Part shown: in pieces, positions 1 through 9,451 of the stretch
Numbering within the stretch: the stretch's first letter is position 1
Layout of the letters: each line of letters begins with the position of its first letter
Source of the DNA: Hahellaceae bacterium
GTDB lineage: Bacteria; Pseudomonadota; Gammaproteobacteria; Pseudomonadales; Oleiphilaceae
Assembly: GCA_016744695.1 (NCBI GenBank)
Contig: JADGDV010000010.1
Coordinates: 1 to 64,000 of the forward strand
Direction of reading: 5' to 3'
Length of the DNA: 64,000 nucleotides
Translations under genes and position numbers: made by a program
Notes under the pieces: model-generated
Seen by the model: only the letters and a program-made list of their open reading frames with translations
Told to the model about the DNA's origin: nothing
The model's database searches: none

Positions 1-1125
<1,125 letters not shown>

Positions 1126-1252
1126 TCAATTCTTTTATCATTATTCACAGTGTGCCTTGATCTGGAATACATTGCCTTATCATTTGTTAATGAGATGAGT
1201 GTAGCCATTGAACATAATTATACCAAATACGGAATCAACACCTGAGGATGCC

Positions 1253-2983
1253 ATGTATAACTATAAAGCCCCATTAAAAGACATGAACTTTCTGCTTAAC
1301 AGCATGAGCGATAGCGATGATTCACACGATGCAGCTTTAGTGCTTGATCAGGCTGCTCTGTTTGTTGAAAAAGAATTGGCACCCATTAACCGAACATGTG
1401 ACGAGCAAGGGTGCACCTTTATAGACGGCAAGGTTTCACTGCCCAAAGAGATGAGTGAGGCTTTTTTACATTATGCCGGTGCCGGCTGGATGGGGATGTC
1501 TATGCCTGAAACGTGGGGCGGACAGGGTTTGTCGAGCCAAATGGCCGCTTGTGCGGGGGAGATGATCACCTCGGCTCATCATGCCTTTAGTATGATTCCT
1601 GCTTTGAATATGTCTGCTATTAGAGTACTGCTTAAATTTGGTTCTGATGAACTTAAGTCTCGATATTTACCTAATATGATCAGTGGGAAGTGGCTTGGTT
1701 GCATGTCATTAACTGAGGCTCATAGTGGTTCTGATCTTGGCTTAATCAGAACGTCAGCAACACCTGATGGTGATGCTTATTCTATAAATGGCAATAAAAT
1801 ATTTATTTCAGCGGGGGCGCATGACGCTTGTGAGAATGTTATTCATTTGGTATTGGCTAGGGTAAAGGGCGCGCCAGAGGGAATAAAAGGCTTATCTCTA
1901 TTCTTGGTTCCGTCAATTCTGGCTGATAATGCGTTTAATAATGTTCACTGCATTGGCATAGAAGAAAAAATGGGTATTCACAGTAACCCAACCTGTGCGA
2001 TAAATTATGAAAATGCCAAAGGCTTTTTAGTGGGCGACCTCAATAAAGGCATTAAGGCGATGTTCATCATGATGAATGAAATGCGCATGGGGGCTGCATC
2101 CCAAGGCGTTGGTTTAAGTGAGGTGTGTTACCAGCATAGTTATCACTACGCCTCTGAAAGACGACAGGGAAGAAGCCTTAAAGGCATTGTTGAGCCTAAT
2201 CATGAAGCAGATACGTTACTGGTACACGCTGATATTCGGAGAATGCTACTTACCCAAAAAGCATTTGCCGAAGGGGGGAGGGCATTGAATCAATATTGCT
2301 CTCAATTGCTTGATCACGTTGAAGGCGCTGGCAACCCGATTGCTGATTTGAATGTAGATGAAAGTAATCAGTTGTTGAACTTTTTAACCCCTATTGCCAA
2401 AGCATTTTGTACTGAAACCGGTTTGGAATCATCTAGTTTAGCTATTCAGGTGTTGGGTGGACATGGCTATATTCGCGAGTCTGGGGTTGAGCAGCTGTAT
2501 AGAGATGGTCGAATTGCTACGCTTTATGAAGGCACAACGGGTATACAAGCATTAGACTTGTTAGGGCGAAAAGTACTTGGGTCACAAGGTAAAAGCTTAC
2601 TTTTATTTACGAAAAAACTTCATAAACTATGCCAGCTAGAAAAAGGCAATACTAAGCATAAAGCAATGATTAACCAGCTGGCCGCTTATACAAAAGAGTG
2701 GCCTAAACTAACGCAAACAATTGGCATGAAAGCCATGCGTGACCATGAAGAGGTTGGGGCGGCTGCGTATGATTATTTGATGTATTGTGGTTATGTGGCC
2801 TTAGCCTATTTTTGGTTGGATATGTCGATCAAGGCAAGCGCTTTGTTGGCAGATGCACAGCATGACGAGGCGTTTTTAAAGGCAAAAATAAATACCGCTG
2901 TATTTTATTTTTCACGTTTATTACCTAGAGCTGAGTCGCACAAAAGTGCCTTATTAACTGGTACTGAAACCCTTAAGCTGTAA
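1253..2983 (+). CDS. Acyl-CoA dehydrogenase, large DmdC/FadE-like type
   Basis: The protein is about 576 residues when started at the ATG of MYNYKAPLKDMNF, which has TGAGGA 5 to 8 bases upstream. The ORF track start at 1208 adds 15 residues without family character and no good ribosome site. The order is N-terminal helical domain, beta-barrel with CMSLTEAHSGSDLG (FAD/substrate site), C-terminal helical domain with QVLGGHGYIRESGVEQLYRDGRI, and a C-terminal extension typical of the roughly 590-residue subfamily. The catalytic glutamate is expected in LYEGTTGIQA. It catalyses FAD-dependent alpha,beta-dehydrogenation of an acyl-CoA and passes electrons to ETF. Substrate length cannot be read from sequence. 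The family also contains 3-methylmercaptopropionyl-CoA dehydrogenase (DmdC), so DMSP degradation is possible, but the divergent fadH favours fatty acid oxidation. Confidence 0.9.
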   Translation: MYNYKAPLKDMNFLLNSMSDSDDSHDAALVLDQAALFVEKELAPINRTCDEQGCTFIDGKVSLPKEMSEAFLHYAGAGWMGMSMPETWGGQGLSSQMAACAGEMITSAHHAFSMIPALNMSAIRVLLKFGSDELKSRYLPNMISGKWLGCMSLTEAHSGSDLGLIRTSATPDGDAYSINGNKIFISAGAHDACENVIHLVLARVKGAPEGIKGLSLFLVPSILADNAFNNVHCIGIEEKMGIHSNPTCAINYENAKGFLVGDLNKGIKAMFIMMNEMRMGAASQGVGLSEVCYQHSYHYASERRQGRSLKGIVEPNHEADTLLVHADIRRMLLTQKAFAEGGRALNQYCSQLLDHVEGAGNPIADLNVDESNQLLNFLTPIAKAFCTETGLESSSLAIQVLGGHGYIRESGVEQLYRDGRIATLYEGTTGIQALDLLGRKVLGSQGKSLLLFTKKLHKLCQLEKGNTKHKAMINQLAAYTKEWPKLTQTIGMKAMRDHEEVGAAAYDYLMYCGYVALAYFWLDMSIKASALLADAQHDEAFLKAKINTAVFYFSRLLPRAESHKSALLTGTETLKL

Positions 2984-3029
2984 CATATGAGTATTTACGC
3001 ATTCTCATGAAAGGTTAAAAGGGTAAAAC

Positions 3030-3467
3030 ATGCTGACGTATGAGCAATTAGATTTTATAGCTGACTTATACATACCGATTATCGGCATCATGTCGCTCTG
3101 TTTTTTAGTGAACGTAGTGCGTGTTGCTGGATTATTAAACGCAGTAACCTATTTGGGTTTGTTAGGTGCTGGGGTTGTTTATATTTATGGCTTAATGTTC
3201 GTTGATCGGTATTTTTTAATATGGCCATCGTTAGGGCTTGATTACAGTACTCACACCGCATTAGCGTTAGTATTCGTTGTATTTTTGGCTTTAAAAAGTG
3301 TTCGGTTGATGATTTTTTCTGTGCTGTCGATGCTTTTTTACGCGGGGTTGATGGTCTATCAGGGTTATCATTCGGTATTAGATATTGTTAGTACGGCCTT
3401 GATTGTTACGCCTGTACTGGTCTGGTTATTTACAAGCAAGGTATCCTGCGGTCAAACCGCAGGATAA
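3030..3467 (+). CDS. Small integral membrane protein, degenerate PAP2-like
   Basis: This 145-residue protein consists almost entirely of about five hydrophobic segments (roughly residues 12-30, 35-57, 75-90, 92-112 and 115-136). I do not recognise a named family. Two short motifs recall the PAP2 phosphatase fold: DYSTHTALA in the position of a PSGH motif, and YHSVLDIVST, which keeps the H-x3-D spacing of PAP2 motif 3. The first PAP2 motif (K-x6-RP) and the arginine of motif 3 are absent, so activity is doubtful. It has a GGG-containing ribosome site and follows the acyl-CoA dehydrogenase by 46 bases on the same strand, so co-transcription is possible. Its last codons form one arm of a perfect hairpin. 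It converges on rhlE. Confidence 0.7.
   Translation: MLTYEQLDFIADLYIPIIGIMSLCFLVNVVRVAGLLNAVTYLGLLGAGVVYIYGLMFVDRYFLIWPSLGLDYSTHTALALVFVVFLALKSVRLMIFSVLSMLFYAGLMVYQGYHSVLDIVSTALIVTPVLVWLFTSKVSCGQTAG
3442..3466. repeat. Perfect 11-bp hairpin overlapping a stop codon
   Basis: TATCCTGCGGT and ACCGCAGGATA form a perfect 11-bp stem around a CAA loop at the 3' end of the small membrane protein gene and just before the convergent rhlE stop. No run of T follows on either strand, so it is not a canonical intrinsic terminator. It could protect mRNA ends or block convergent transcription. It resembles the hairpin at 36300-36326. Confidence 0.6.
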
Positions 3468-3475
3468 TAAAGTGC

Positions 3476-4765
3476 CTACCTTTTTTTCTTCGGTGATTTG
3501 CTTTTTACCGGTTTGTTTTTAGAGGGGCTACTCTTTGACACTTTGTTTCGAACGATTTTGGTTTGGCTTACTTTGTTTTTGCGTGCCGGTTTGTGCTGTT
3601 CTGCCAAGTTATTCCAAAGGCTTTCACGGCTACTGACTTCAAACCCTGGTAAGCTCACGCGCTCAATAACCCCACCAATTAAACGTTCGATATTATCTAA
3701 GGCGCGTTCTTCTTCTCTGCTTACAAATGAGATAGCTTGGCCTTTTTGACCGGCTCTGCCAGTACGACCAATACGGTGAACATAGTCTTCTGGAAGGTAA
3801 GGTAAGTTGAAGTTAACCACATGGTCTAAGCCTTGTATGTCTAAGCCTCGTGCAGCTACTTCTGTCGCGATTAACACCTGGATTTTAGCGGTTTTAAAAT
3901 CAGCTAATGCTCTTCGGCGCGAACCCTGACTTTTATCACCATGGCATATGGCTACATCGACCTTCTCTTTTTTAAGCTTTCGCAAGAGTGCGTCGGCCTG
4001 GTCTTTGGTGCTGGTAAATACTAACACTTGAAACCAGTTGTATTTATTAAGTAGCTCTAAAAATAAATCATTCTTACGTCGTTCTTCTACTGGGTAAACT
4101 ACATGCTCTACGGTATCGGCCGTTGCATTTTGTTTTGCCATACTTACTGTTTGGTGCTTGATGAGTAGCTTGTGTGCTAACTCATTAACAGTAGGTGAAA
4201 TAGTGGCAGAAAAGAGCAGTGTCTGACGCTTTTTAGGTGTTTTTTGCAGTAGTGATTGAACATCTGCAATGAAGCCCATATCAAGCATTCTGTCGGCTTC
4301 GTCGAGTACAACAAACTCAACCTTAGAAAGGTTTACATTGCATTGTTCCATATGTTCAAGCAAGCGACCGGGGGTTGATATGATGATATCTACACCGGCT
4401 TGCAGTTTTTTCTGCTGACCACCCATTTTTACGCCGCCGTATAACGCGACGATTTTTAAGGGTAAAAACTGAGCATAACGATTAATGGTTTCTGCTAATT
4501 GCTCTGCTAATTCTCGAGTAGGCGTGAGAATTAATGTACGTGCGTTGCCTGGCAAAGTGGGTTTTGGCTTATCAACCATTTGCTGCAGAATAGGAATCGC
4601 GAAGGCCGCTGTTTTACCGGTTCCTGTTTGCGCGTTGGCAAGAATGTCTTTACCCCGTCTGGCTGGGATAATGGCATTTTGTTGTACGGGCGTCATTTCA
4701 GTATAGCCGCACGCGTCTAAGGCTTTTTGAATTTCAGGAGTCAGGTCTAAAGATGAAAATATCAT
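3476..4765 (-). CDS. rhlE: DEAD-box ATP-dependent RNA helicase, RhlE type
   Basis: The protein has about 429 residues from the ATG of MIFSSLDLTPEI. The ORF track begins two codons earlier at a TTG that is unlikely to be used. All helicase motifs are present in order: the Q motif in YTEMTPVQQNAI, motif I AQTGTGKTAAF, Ia PTRELAEQ, Ib TPGRLLEH, II DEADRMLDMGF, III SAT, and motif VI HRIGRTGRAGQKG. The C-terminal tail (last 45 residues) is very basic with repeated K, S and P, as in RhlE proteins that use such tails for RNA binding. It unwinds short RNA duplexes in ribosome assembly or RNA decay. It is transcribed alone toward the membrane protein gene. The exact paralogue (RhlE rather than SrmB) is a judgement from the FSSL N-terminus and the short C-terminus. 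Confidence 0.9.
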   Translation of the reverse strand: MIFSSLDLTPEIQKALDACGYTEMTPVQQNAIIPARRGKDILANAQTGTGKTAAFAIPILQQMVDKPKPTLPGNARTLILTPTRELAEQLAETINRYAQFLPLKIVALYGGVKMGGQQKKLQAGVDIIISTPGRLLEHMEQCNVNLSKVEFVVLDEADRMLDMGFIADVQSLLQKTPKKRQTLLFSATISPTVNELAHKLLIKHQTVSMAKQNATADTVEHVVYPVEERRKNDLFLELLNKYNWFQVLVFTSTKDQADALLRKLKKEKVDVAICHGDKSQGSRRRALADFKTAKIQVLIATEVAARGLDIQGLDHVVNFNLPYLPEDYVHRIGRTGRAGQKGQAISFVSREEERALDNIERLIGGVIERVSLPGFEVSSRESLWNNLAEQHKPARKNKVSQTKIVRNKVSKSSPSKNKPVKSKSPKKKR

Positions 4766-4804
4766 GTTCAATTCACTATTCGAGCAAAGTTATTAATTTA
4801 GCGT

Positions 4805-5023
4805 TTAGCTAAATACAAAGTAGTCAGCATCGTAATTTAGAGTGCTTTCACCCACTATTTCTTCAATGGGGCCTGGGTCTGACTCTTTTTTGAATACTTC
4901 GTAAGCAGCAACGCTTACCACTAAGTCGCCGTTATCTTCTTGAAATAAAACATGACTTTTGTTTACGGCTTTTAGTAATTGTTTTTTCTGGTTGTTAGAT
5001 ACGGCTATTTCTTGAATACTCAT
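4805..5023 (-). CDS. Small uncharacterised protein (72 aa)
   Basis: This short ORF begins with an ATG preceded by AGGAAAAC at good spacing and lies 39 bases upstream of rhlE on the same strand. The product is acidic in its C-terminal half (DPGPIEEIVGE, YDADYFVF) and has no signal peptide or membrane segment. I do not recognise a family. The ribosome site, the absence of a competing ORF and the clean intergenic gaps on both sides support a real gene. Confidence 0.6.
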   Translation of the reverse strand: MSIQEIAVSNNQKKQLLKAVNKSHVLFQEDNGDLVVSVAAYEVFKKESDPGPIEEIVGESTLNYDADYFVFS

Positions 5024-5217
5024 AGTTTTCCTGGCAGATTGGCTGCGCGAAGAGGGTACACTTAATGATGCGCATTATACTGTAGTTTGTGATTGGTACA
5101 AAGGTCTGGGGAAAAGAGTGTATTTTAGTTATAGTGTGCCCCCGTTTTTTTAATGAATATTACCATGCAACCGCAAGCGGCGACGTTTATTTATAAGATG
5201 TTAAAGAAGGCTTGGAT

Positions 5218-5820
5218 ATGAACTTACAAGAATCAATTACGTTAATTAAAGGGTTTAACCCAAACGAGTTAACTTTAACAATGGCTACAGGGGGCTCTTT
5301 AAGTATAGAGCTAGAACAAAAGCGGACGGTGGTATTACCCCCTGAGCTTAAAGAGTATCTTGATAGTGTATGCCCGTTATTGAGTTTAAATATTGAGAGT
5401 GTTGGGCACCCAGTAGAGCTATTATCTAGAGATGAAATATCTTGGGATATGCCTGGTTATAATGTTAACCCTGCAACAAAAGAGTCCATACCAGACTGGG
5501 ATGATGCTTGGTTTTTAATCGCAACGGAAGGGGGAGACCCCATTATAGTTAACCTGAGTGAGCACAATGAATCATCCGTTGTTTATAGTGCCATGCGAGG
5601 CGCAGGGGCCTGGGAATTTTGCCCGATTGCTGACTCTATTGCTCAATTTTTACTGTGTGCGGTAGCCGTTGAACATGCCTTGAATTTCCCTGGTATTAAA
5701 GAGCCTTTGGATGATGAGTTTAATTTGGTAGGAGAGGCGGCTCGTTGGTTGTTTCCTTTTTTAAAAGCACATGCTGAAGAATATTATGATGAGTGGGCGT
5801 CTGTTTTTGAAAATTATTAA
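5218..5820 (+). CDS. SUKH/SMI1-KNR4-like domain protein
   Basis: The protein has about 200 residues from the ATG of MNLQESITL. AAGG lies about 7 bases upstream, while the ORF track start at 5212 is a TTG too close to that site. The fold clues are LPPELKEYLDSVCPLLS in the first third, then WDDAWFLIATEGGDPIIVNLS and AMRGAGAWEFCPIADSIAQFL, the pattern of a SUKH (SMI1/KNR4) domain. SUKH proteins often serve as immunity proteins in contact-dependent or polymorphic toxin systems, but no toxin lies nearby, so that role is not supported here. Its 3' end overlaps the start of the DUF481 gene by about 35 bases and hrpB follows directly, so the three look like one transcript. The domain call is from pattern memory and is moderately sure. 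Confidence 0.6.
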   Translation: MNLQESITLIKGFNPNELTLTMATGGSLSIELEQKRTVVLPPELKEYLDSVCPLLSLNIESVGHPVELLSRDEISWDMPGYNVNPATKESIPDWDDAWFLIATEGGDPIIVNLSEHNESSVVYSAMRGAGAWEFCPIADSIAQFLLCAVAVEHALNFPGIKEPLDDEFNLVGEAARWLFPFLKAHAEEYYDEWASVFENY

Positions 5821-6838
5821 TCGTCGTTTACAGTCTCTTTGTCTCATATTCTTATGGGCTGTGAGTGCATTTACTTTTGCGGATAAACTTGAACTAGTAA
5901 AAGGTGATGTGATTAATGGTCGCTTTGTATCGGCTACGTTTGAAAATGTTATTTTTGAGTCAGATAGCTTTGGTTCCATTACGATAGCGTCTAATAGAGT
6001 AAAAAAGCTGAGCCTAAGCGATGGGATTCAAGTAGAGAATGTGGGGCGTTGCTCGCTTGAACACTTCTCTCCTGAGAAAGTGTGGATCTTATGTGGTTTT
6101 GAAATCTATTCGGTATCACATGCCTTTTTGTCTCCCTCCATAAGAATGGAAGCATTGGAAGACATTAATCCACCGTGGAGAAGTTCTGGTAAGCTCTCTG
6201 TAGCGGGTGAGAAAGAACGAGGTAATGCTAATGGAAATGAATGGGAGGTTGAGTTTAATTACAGTCTTCAAAAAGAAGTGCATCGTAATCGCTTCGCTTT
6301 AGAGTATGAAAATGACATTAGTGAGGAAGGTGCTAATGAAGAAGAGTATTACCTCGCGTATAACTATGACTGGTTTTTCACAGACAATTGGTTTTTAAAC
6401 GGCAATACCTCTTGGGAAAAAGATGACACCGATAATATTGCTGAAGAGTTTCATTATGGTGTGGGTGCCGGTTACCAGTTCTGGCAAACACCGGTTCACA
6501 ATTTAGGTGTAGAGTTTGGTTATGCTTATATTACGCAAGAGTTTACAGATACAAGCCCTAAGTGGGGCGATAACAAAGAATACAATGCATTAACCTGGTC
6601 GGTAGATTGGTGGTGGATGCCGGTTGAGAAAATAAAATTATTTCATAATCACCAGTTAACTCAGTCATTGAAGCACACCTCCGATTATCAGTTTGATACT
6701 GAAACAGGCTTTAGGCTTTTTATGACGACTGCATTATATGCTCAGATAAAATATGAATGGGATATAAAAGGTGAGCCTGCTGAGGGTAATACAAAAACAG
6801 ATGAAACCTGGACCTTAGGGCTTGGGGTTAAGTGGTAA
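5786..6838 (+). CDS. DUF481-family outer membrane protein
   Basis: I start it at the ATG-ATG pair (5786/5789) preceded by GAAGAA. The ORF track begins 5 codons earlier at 5771. A Sec signal peptide is clear: basic FLKIINRRL, hydrophobic LCLIFLWAVSAF, and a likely cut after FTFA. Residues about 40-85 (KGDVINGRFVSATFENVIFE) look like a small beta domain often found before DUF481. The C-terminal 200 residues alternate aromatic and polar residues as beta strands (EYYLAYNYDWFF, YGVGAGYQFW, LGVEFGYAYI) and end in KW, as in the outer-membrane barrel DUF481 (YdiY-like). Function is unknown; some family members are salt- or acid-induced. It overlaps the upstream gene, and its TAA overlaps the ATG of hrpB, so translation is probably coupled. 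Confidence 0.82.
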   Translation: MMSGRLFLKIINRRLQSLCLIFLWAVSAFTFADKLELVKGDVINGRFVSATFENVIFESDSFGSITIASNRVKKLSLSDGIQVENVGRCSLEHFSPEKVWILCGFEIYSVSHAFLSPSIRMEALEDINPPWRSSGKLSVAGEKERGNANGNEWEVEFNYSLQKEVHRNRFALEYENDISEEGANEEEYYLAYNYDWFFTDNWFLNGNTSWEKDDTDNIAEEFHYGVGAGYQFWQTPVHNLGVEFGYAYITQEFTDTSPKWGDNKEYNALTWSVDWWWMPVEKIKLFHNHQLTQSLKHTSDYQFDTETGFRLFMTTALYAQIKYEWDIKGEPAEGNTKTDETWTLGLGVKW

Positions 6839-9393
6839 TGGCTAGTAGTAATGTGCTTCCCATAACTCAGTTTTTGCCGCAAGTAGCTTGTAGCTTATCA
6901 AATCAAAATAACTTGGTGCTACAGGCTGAGCCAGGAGCGGGTAAGTCAACCGCTCTGCCATTAAGTTTGATCAATGCTGAATGGTTAGGTGATAAAAAAA
7001 TTGTGATGCTTGAGCCTAGGCGTGTAGCGGCTAAATCAATCGCTTATTATTTGGCAAAGCAATTGGGAGAAAGCGTTGGGGGCAGGGTTGGTTATCAAGT
7101 AAAAAATGATCGAAAAATATCTGAGAACACGGTTTTAGAGATTGTAACCGAGGGTATTCTAACAAGACGGCTTCAAAGCGACCCTGAGTTGACCGATGTG
7201 GGTCTTATTATTCTTGATGAGTTCCACGAGAGGTCTATTCATACAGACTTAGCCTTAATGCTCGCGCTGGAAGTTCAGCAGACGATACGTGAAGACTTAA
7301 AAATACTCGTCATGTCAGCTACTATAGACACCGATGCGATATCTCGCTATTTAGATAATGCCCCTATCATCAAGTGCCCGGGGCGGGCTTATCCCGTCAG
7401 TGTTGATTATATGCATGGTGGCTCTTCTCAAGAGAATAGTTTTCTTAGTGTAAAGGTGATGAAAGCCTTAAGGTCAGTTTTATCGACCAGTACAACGGGA
7501 GACACGCTTGTCTTTCTCCCTGGCCAAGCGGACATAAAAAGGTGTCTCTCTGAGGCAGGCCGTACATTTCATGAAGAAAGGGATTTAGTTTTTCTCCCGC
7601 TATATGGTGGTTTATCCATTGGCCAGCAAGAGCAAGCCTTACTGCCTGACCCTTCAGGTAAACGACGTGTCGTTTTTACTACTAACATTGCAGAAACAAG
7701 TTTAACCATAGAGGGTGTGACTTGTGTCATTGATAGTGGTTTAGAGAAAGTCTCGGTTTATGACCCTTTGAGCTGTATGACTCGCTTAGAAACGTCTTAT
7801 ATTTCTAAGGCTTCAGCGGACCAACGTAAAGGTCGGGCAGGGCGATTGCAAGAAGGGGCGTGTATTCGCTTATGGAGTGAGTCTAAGCAGTACTCCCTTA
7901 AAGACTTTCAAGGCGAAGAAATATTATCGGCTGATTTAGCCAGCTTAACACTCGACTTGCTTGCTTGGGGCTTAACTGATTATCAAACAATAAACTGGTT
8001 AACTCCACCGCCCTCAGCTCATTTTGAATCAGCTAAACAACTATTAACATCGTTAGGCTTGGTTAATGAAGGAATAGGCAGTGACTTAGGTAAGATCACT
8101 CCACTAGGCACCAAAGCCTCCAAGTTAGGGCTGCACCCTAGGCTGGCTGCTATGTTACTTCAGGCGCAAAATCCTTTAGAAAAAGGAATGGCGTGTGAGT
8201 TGTCGGCCTTGTTGTCAGAGAATGATATTTTTTACAATCGACGAGGTGTCGATATTATTGAGCGTATGATTGCGCTACAAGATTATAAAACCCAGAAAAA
8301 ATCAGCCCTTCAACAATGGCCCCTCAAGGCGGCTATTGTCGAGCAAGCCCTCAGTACGACAAGATCGTTAAAAAGCAGTTTAAAAACATCCACTAAAGCG
8401 ACTATTTATTCGCTGACTGATTTACAAGACAATATTGGCAAGCTTCTCTTAATGGCTTATCCAGACCGCTTAGCTAAACGGCGTTCTGAACATTGTGGTC
8501 GATATCAACTCGCGAATGGACGGGGTGTGCAGTTATTTGATGATGACCCTTTATTTGGCTCTGATTGGTTGGTTATTAGTGACTGTAATGCGCAAAAAAA
8601 AGAAGGCCATATTTTTAGCGCATCAGCCATTACACTTGAAGATATACATGAGTGTGTCGGGCACTTAATGACAGAAAATGATGAATATCGACTTGATGAC
8701 AAAAAGCAAAATATCATAGGACGAAGGGTTTCTAAATATCGGTCTATAACGCTAAGGTCACAACCTTTAACTAATATCCCCGCGGAAGAGTTTCATAAAG
8801 TTTTAAGTAGTATTCTTAAATCTGAAGGCCTTAAAATACTTAACTGGTCCGCGAAGTGTGAAGGTTGGTTAGCAAGAGCGACATGGTTGGGGGATATTGT
8901 TCAGAGCTTCCCCCAGCTAACGCCAGAGTTATTAATTGAAAATGCTGATCAATGGTTACTCCCTTATATAACCCACGTAAATAGTTTGGCTCAACTTAAG
9001 CAGGTTAATGTGTTTGAGCTTATTAAAGGCTCTTTGTCTTGGGATGAACAAAAGCTGTTAGAAAAAGAAGCCCCCTTGGTTTATGTGACGCCTAGCGATA
9101 AAAAAATCCCTATTGTTTACGATAAAAACCAAGGGCCAACCGTATCTGTACGTCTTCAAGAAATGTTTGGGGAGGTTGAGTCGCCAAAAATTGGAGGCAA
9201 TACTGTTCCTCTTAGATTTGAGCTTCTATCACCTGCACAGAGACCTATTCAAACCACAAGTGATTTAGCTAATTTTTGGAATACATCCTATTTTGACGTT
9301 GCCAAAGATATGCGTGGTAAATATCCACGGCATCGATGGCCAGAAAAACCATTGCTAGAGAAACCAGGGCACTCTATTAAGAACAGAAGGTAA
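6838..9393 (+). CDS. hrpB: ATP-dependent RNA helicase HrpB
   Basis: The protein is about 851 residues from the ATG that overlaps the previous stop (TAATG). The ORF track uses a GTG two codons earlier. The DExH helicase motifs are in order: EPGAGKST (motif I), EPRRVAAKS (Ia), VTEGILTRRL, DEFHERS (II, DEFH instead of the usual DEAH, as in HrpB), SATIDTD (III), TNIAETSLTIEGV (V) and QRKGRAGR (VI). The rest matches the HrpB layout with a helicase-associated domain and a C-terminal HrpB domain ending near FWNTSYFDVAKDMRGKYPRH. Length is close to the family norm of about 820. HrpB is a bacterial DEAH/RHA helicase with RNA-dependent ATPase activity whose cellular target is not settled. No terminator is visible after it, and ferredoxin reductase converges on it. 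Confidence 0.95.
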   Translation: MASSNVLPITQFLPQVACSLSNQNNLVLQAEPGAGKSTALPLSLINAEWLGDKKIVMLEPRRVAAKSIAYYLAKQLGESVGGRVGYQVKNDRKISENTVLEIVTEGILTRRLQSDPELTDVGLIILDEFHERSIHTDLALMLALEVQQTIREDLKILVMSATIDTDAISRYLDNAPIIKCPGRAYPVSVDYMHGGSSQENSFLSVKVMKALRSVLSTSTTGDTLVFLPGQADIKRCLSEAGRTFHEERDLVFLPLYGGLSIGQQEQALLPDPSGKRRVVFTTNIAETSLTIEGVTCVIDSGLEKVSVYDPLSCMTRLETSYISKASADQRKGRAGRLQEGACIRLWSESKQYSLKDFQGEEILSADLASLTLDLLAWGLTDYQTINWLTPPPSAHFESAKQLLTSLGLVNEGIGSDLGKITPLGTKASKLGLHPRLAAMLLQAQNPLEKGMACELSALLSENDIFYNRRGVDIIERMIALQDYKTQKKSALQQWPLKAAIVEQALSTTRSLKSSLKTSTKATIYSLTDLQDNIGKLLLMAYPDRLAKRRSEHCGRYQLANGRGVQLFDDDPLFGSDWLVISDCNAQKKEGHIFSASAITLEDIHECVGHLMTENDEYRLDDKKQNIIGRRVSKYRSITLRSQPLTNIPAEEFHKVLSSILKSEGLKILNWSAKCEGWLARATWLGDIVQSFPQLTPELLIENADQWLLPYITHVNSLAQLKQVNVFELIKGSLSWDEQKLLEKEAPLVYVTPSDKKIPIVYDKNQGPTVSVRLQEMFGEVESPKIGGNTVPLRFELLSPAQRPIQTTSDLANFWNTSYFDVAKDMRGKYPRHRWPEKPLLEKPGHSIKNRR

Positions 9394-9451
9394 TAATTTA
9401 ATATTATTCAAATCAACCTAGAGTTTAAATTGGCATAGATAGGCTATTCCT

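Noticed and set aside
3442-3466. Bidirectional intrinsic terminator
   Set aside because: The stem is perfect but no T run follows on either strand, so I list it only as a hairpin.
5218-5820. Toxin-immunity island around the SUKH gene
   Set aside because: No toxin, secretion tag or other immunity gene is nearby, and the flanking genes are ordinary chromosomal ones.
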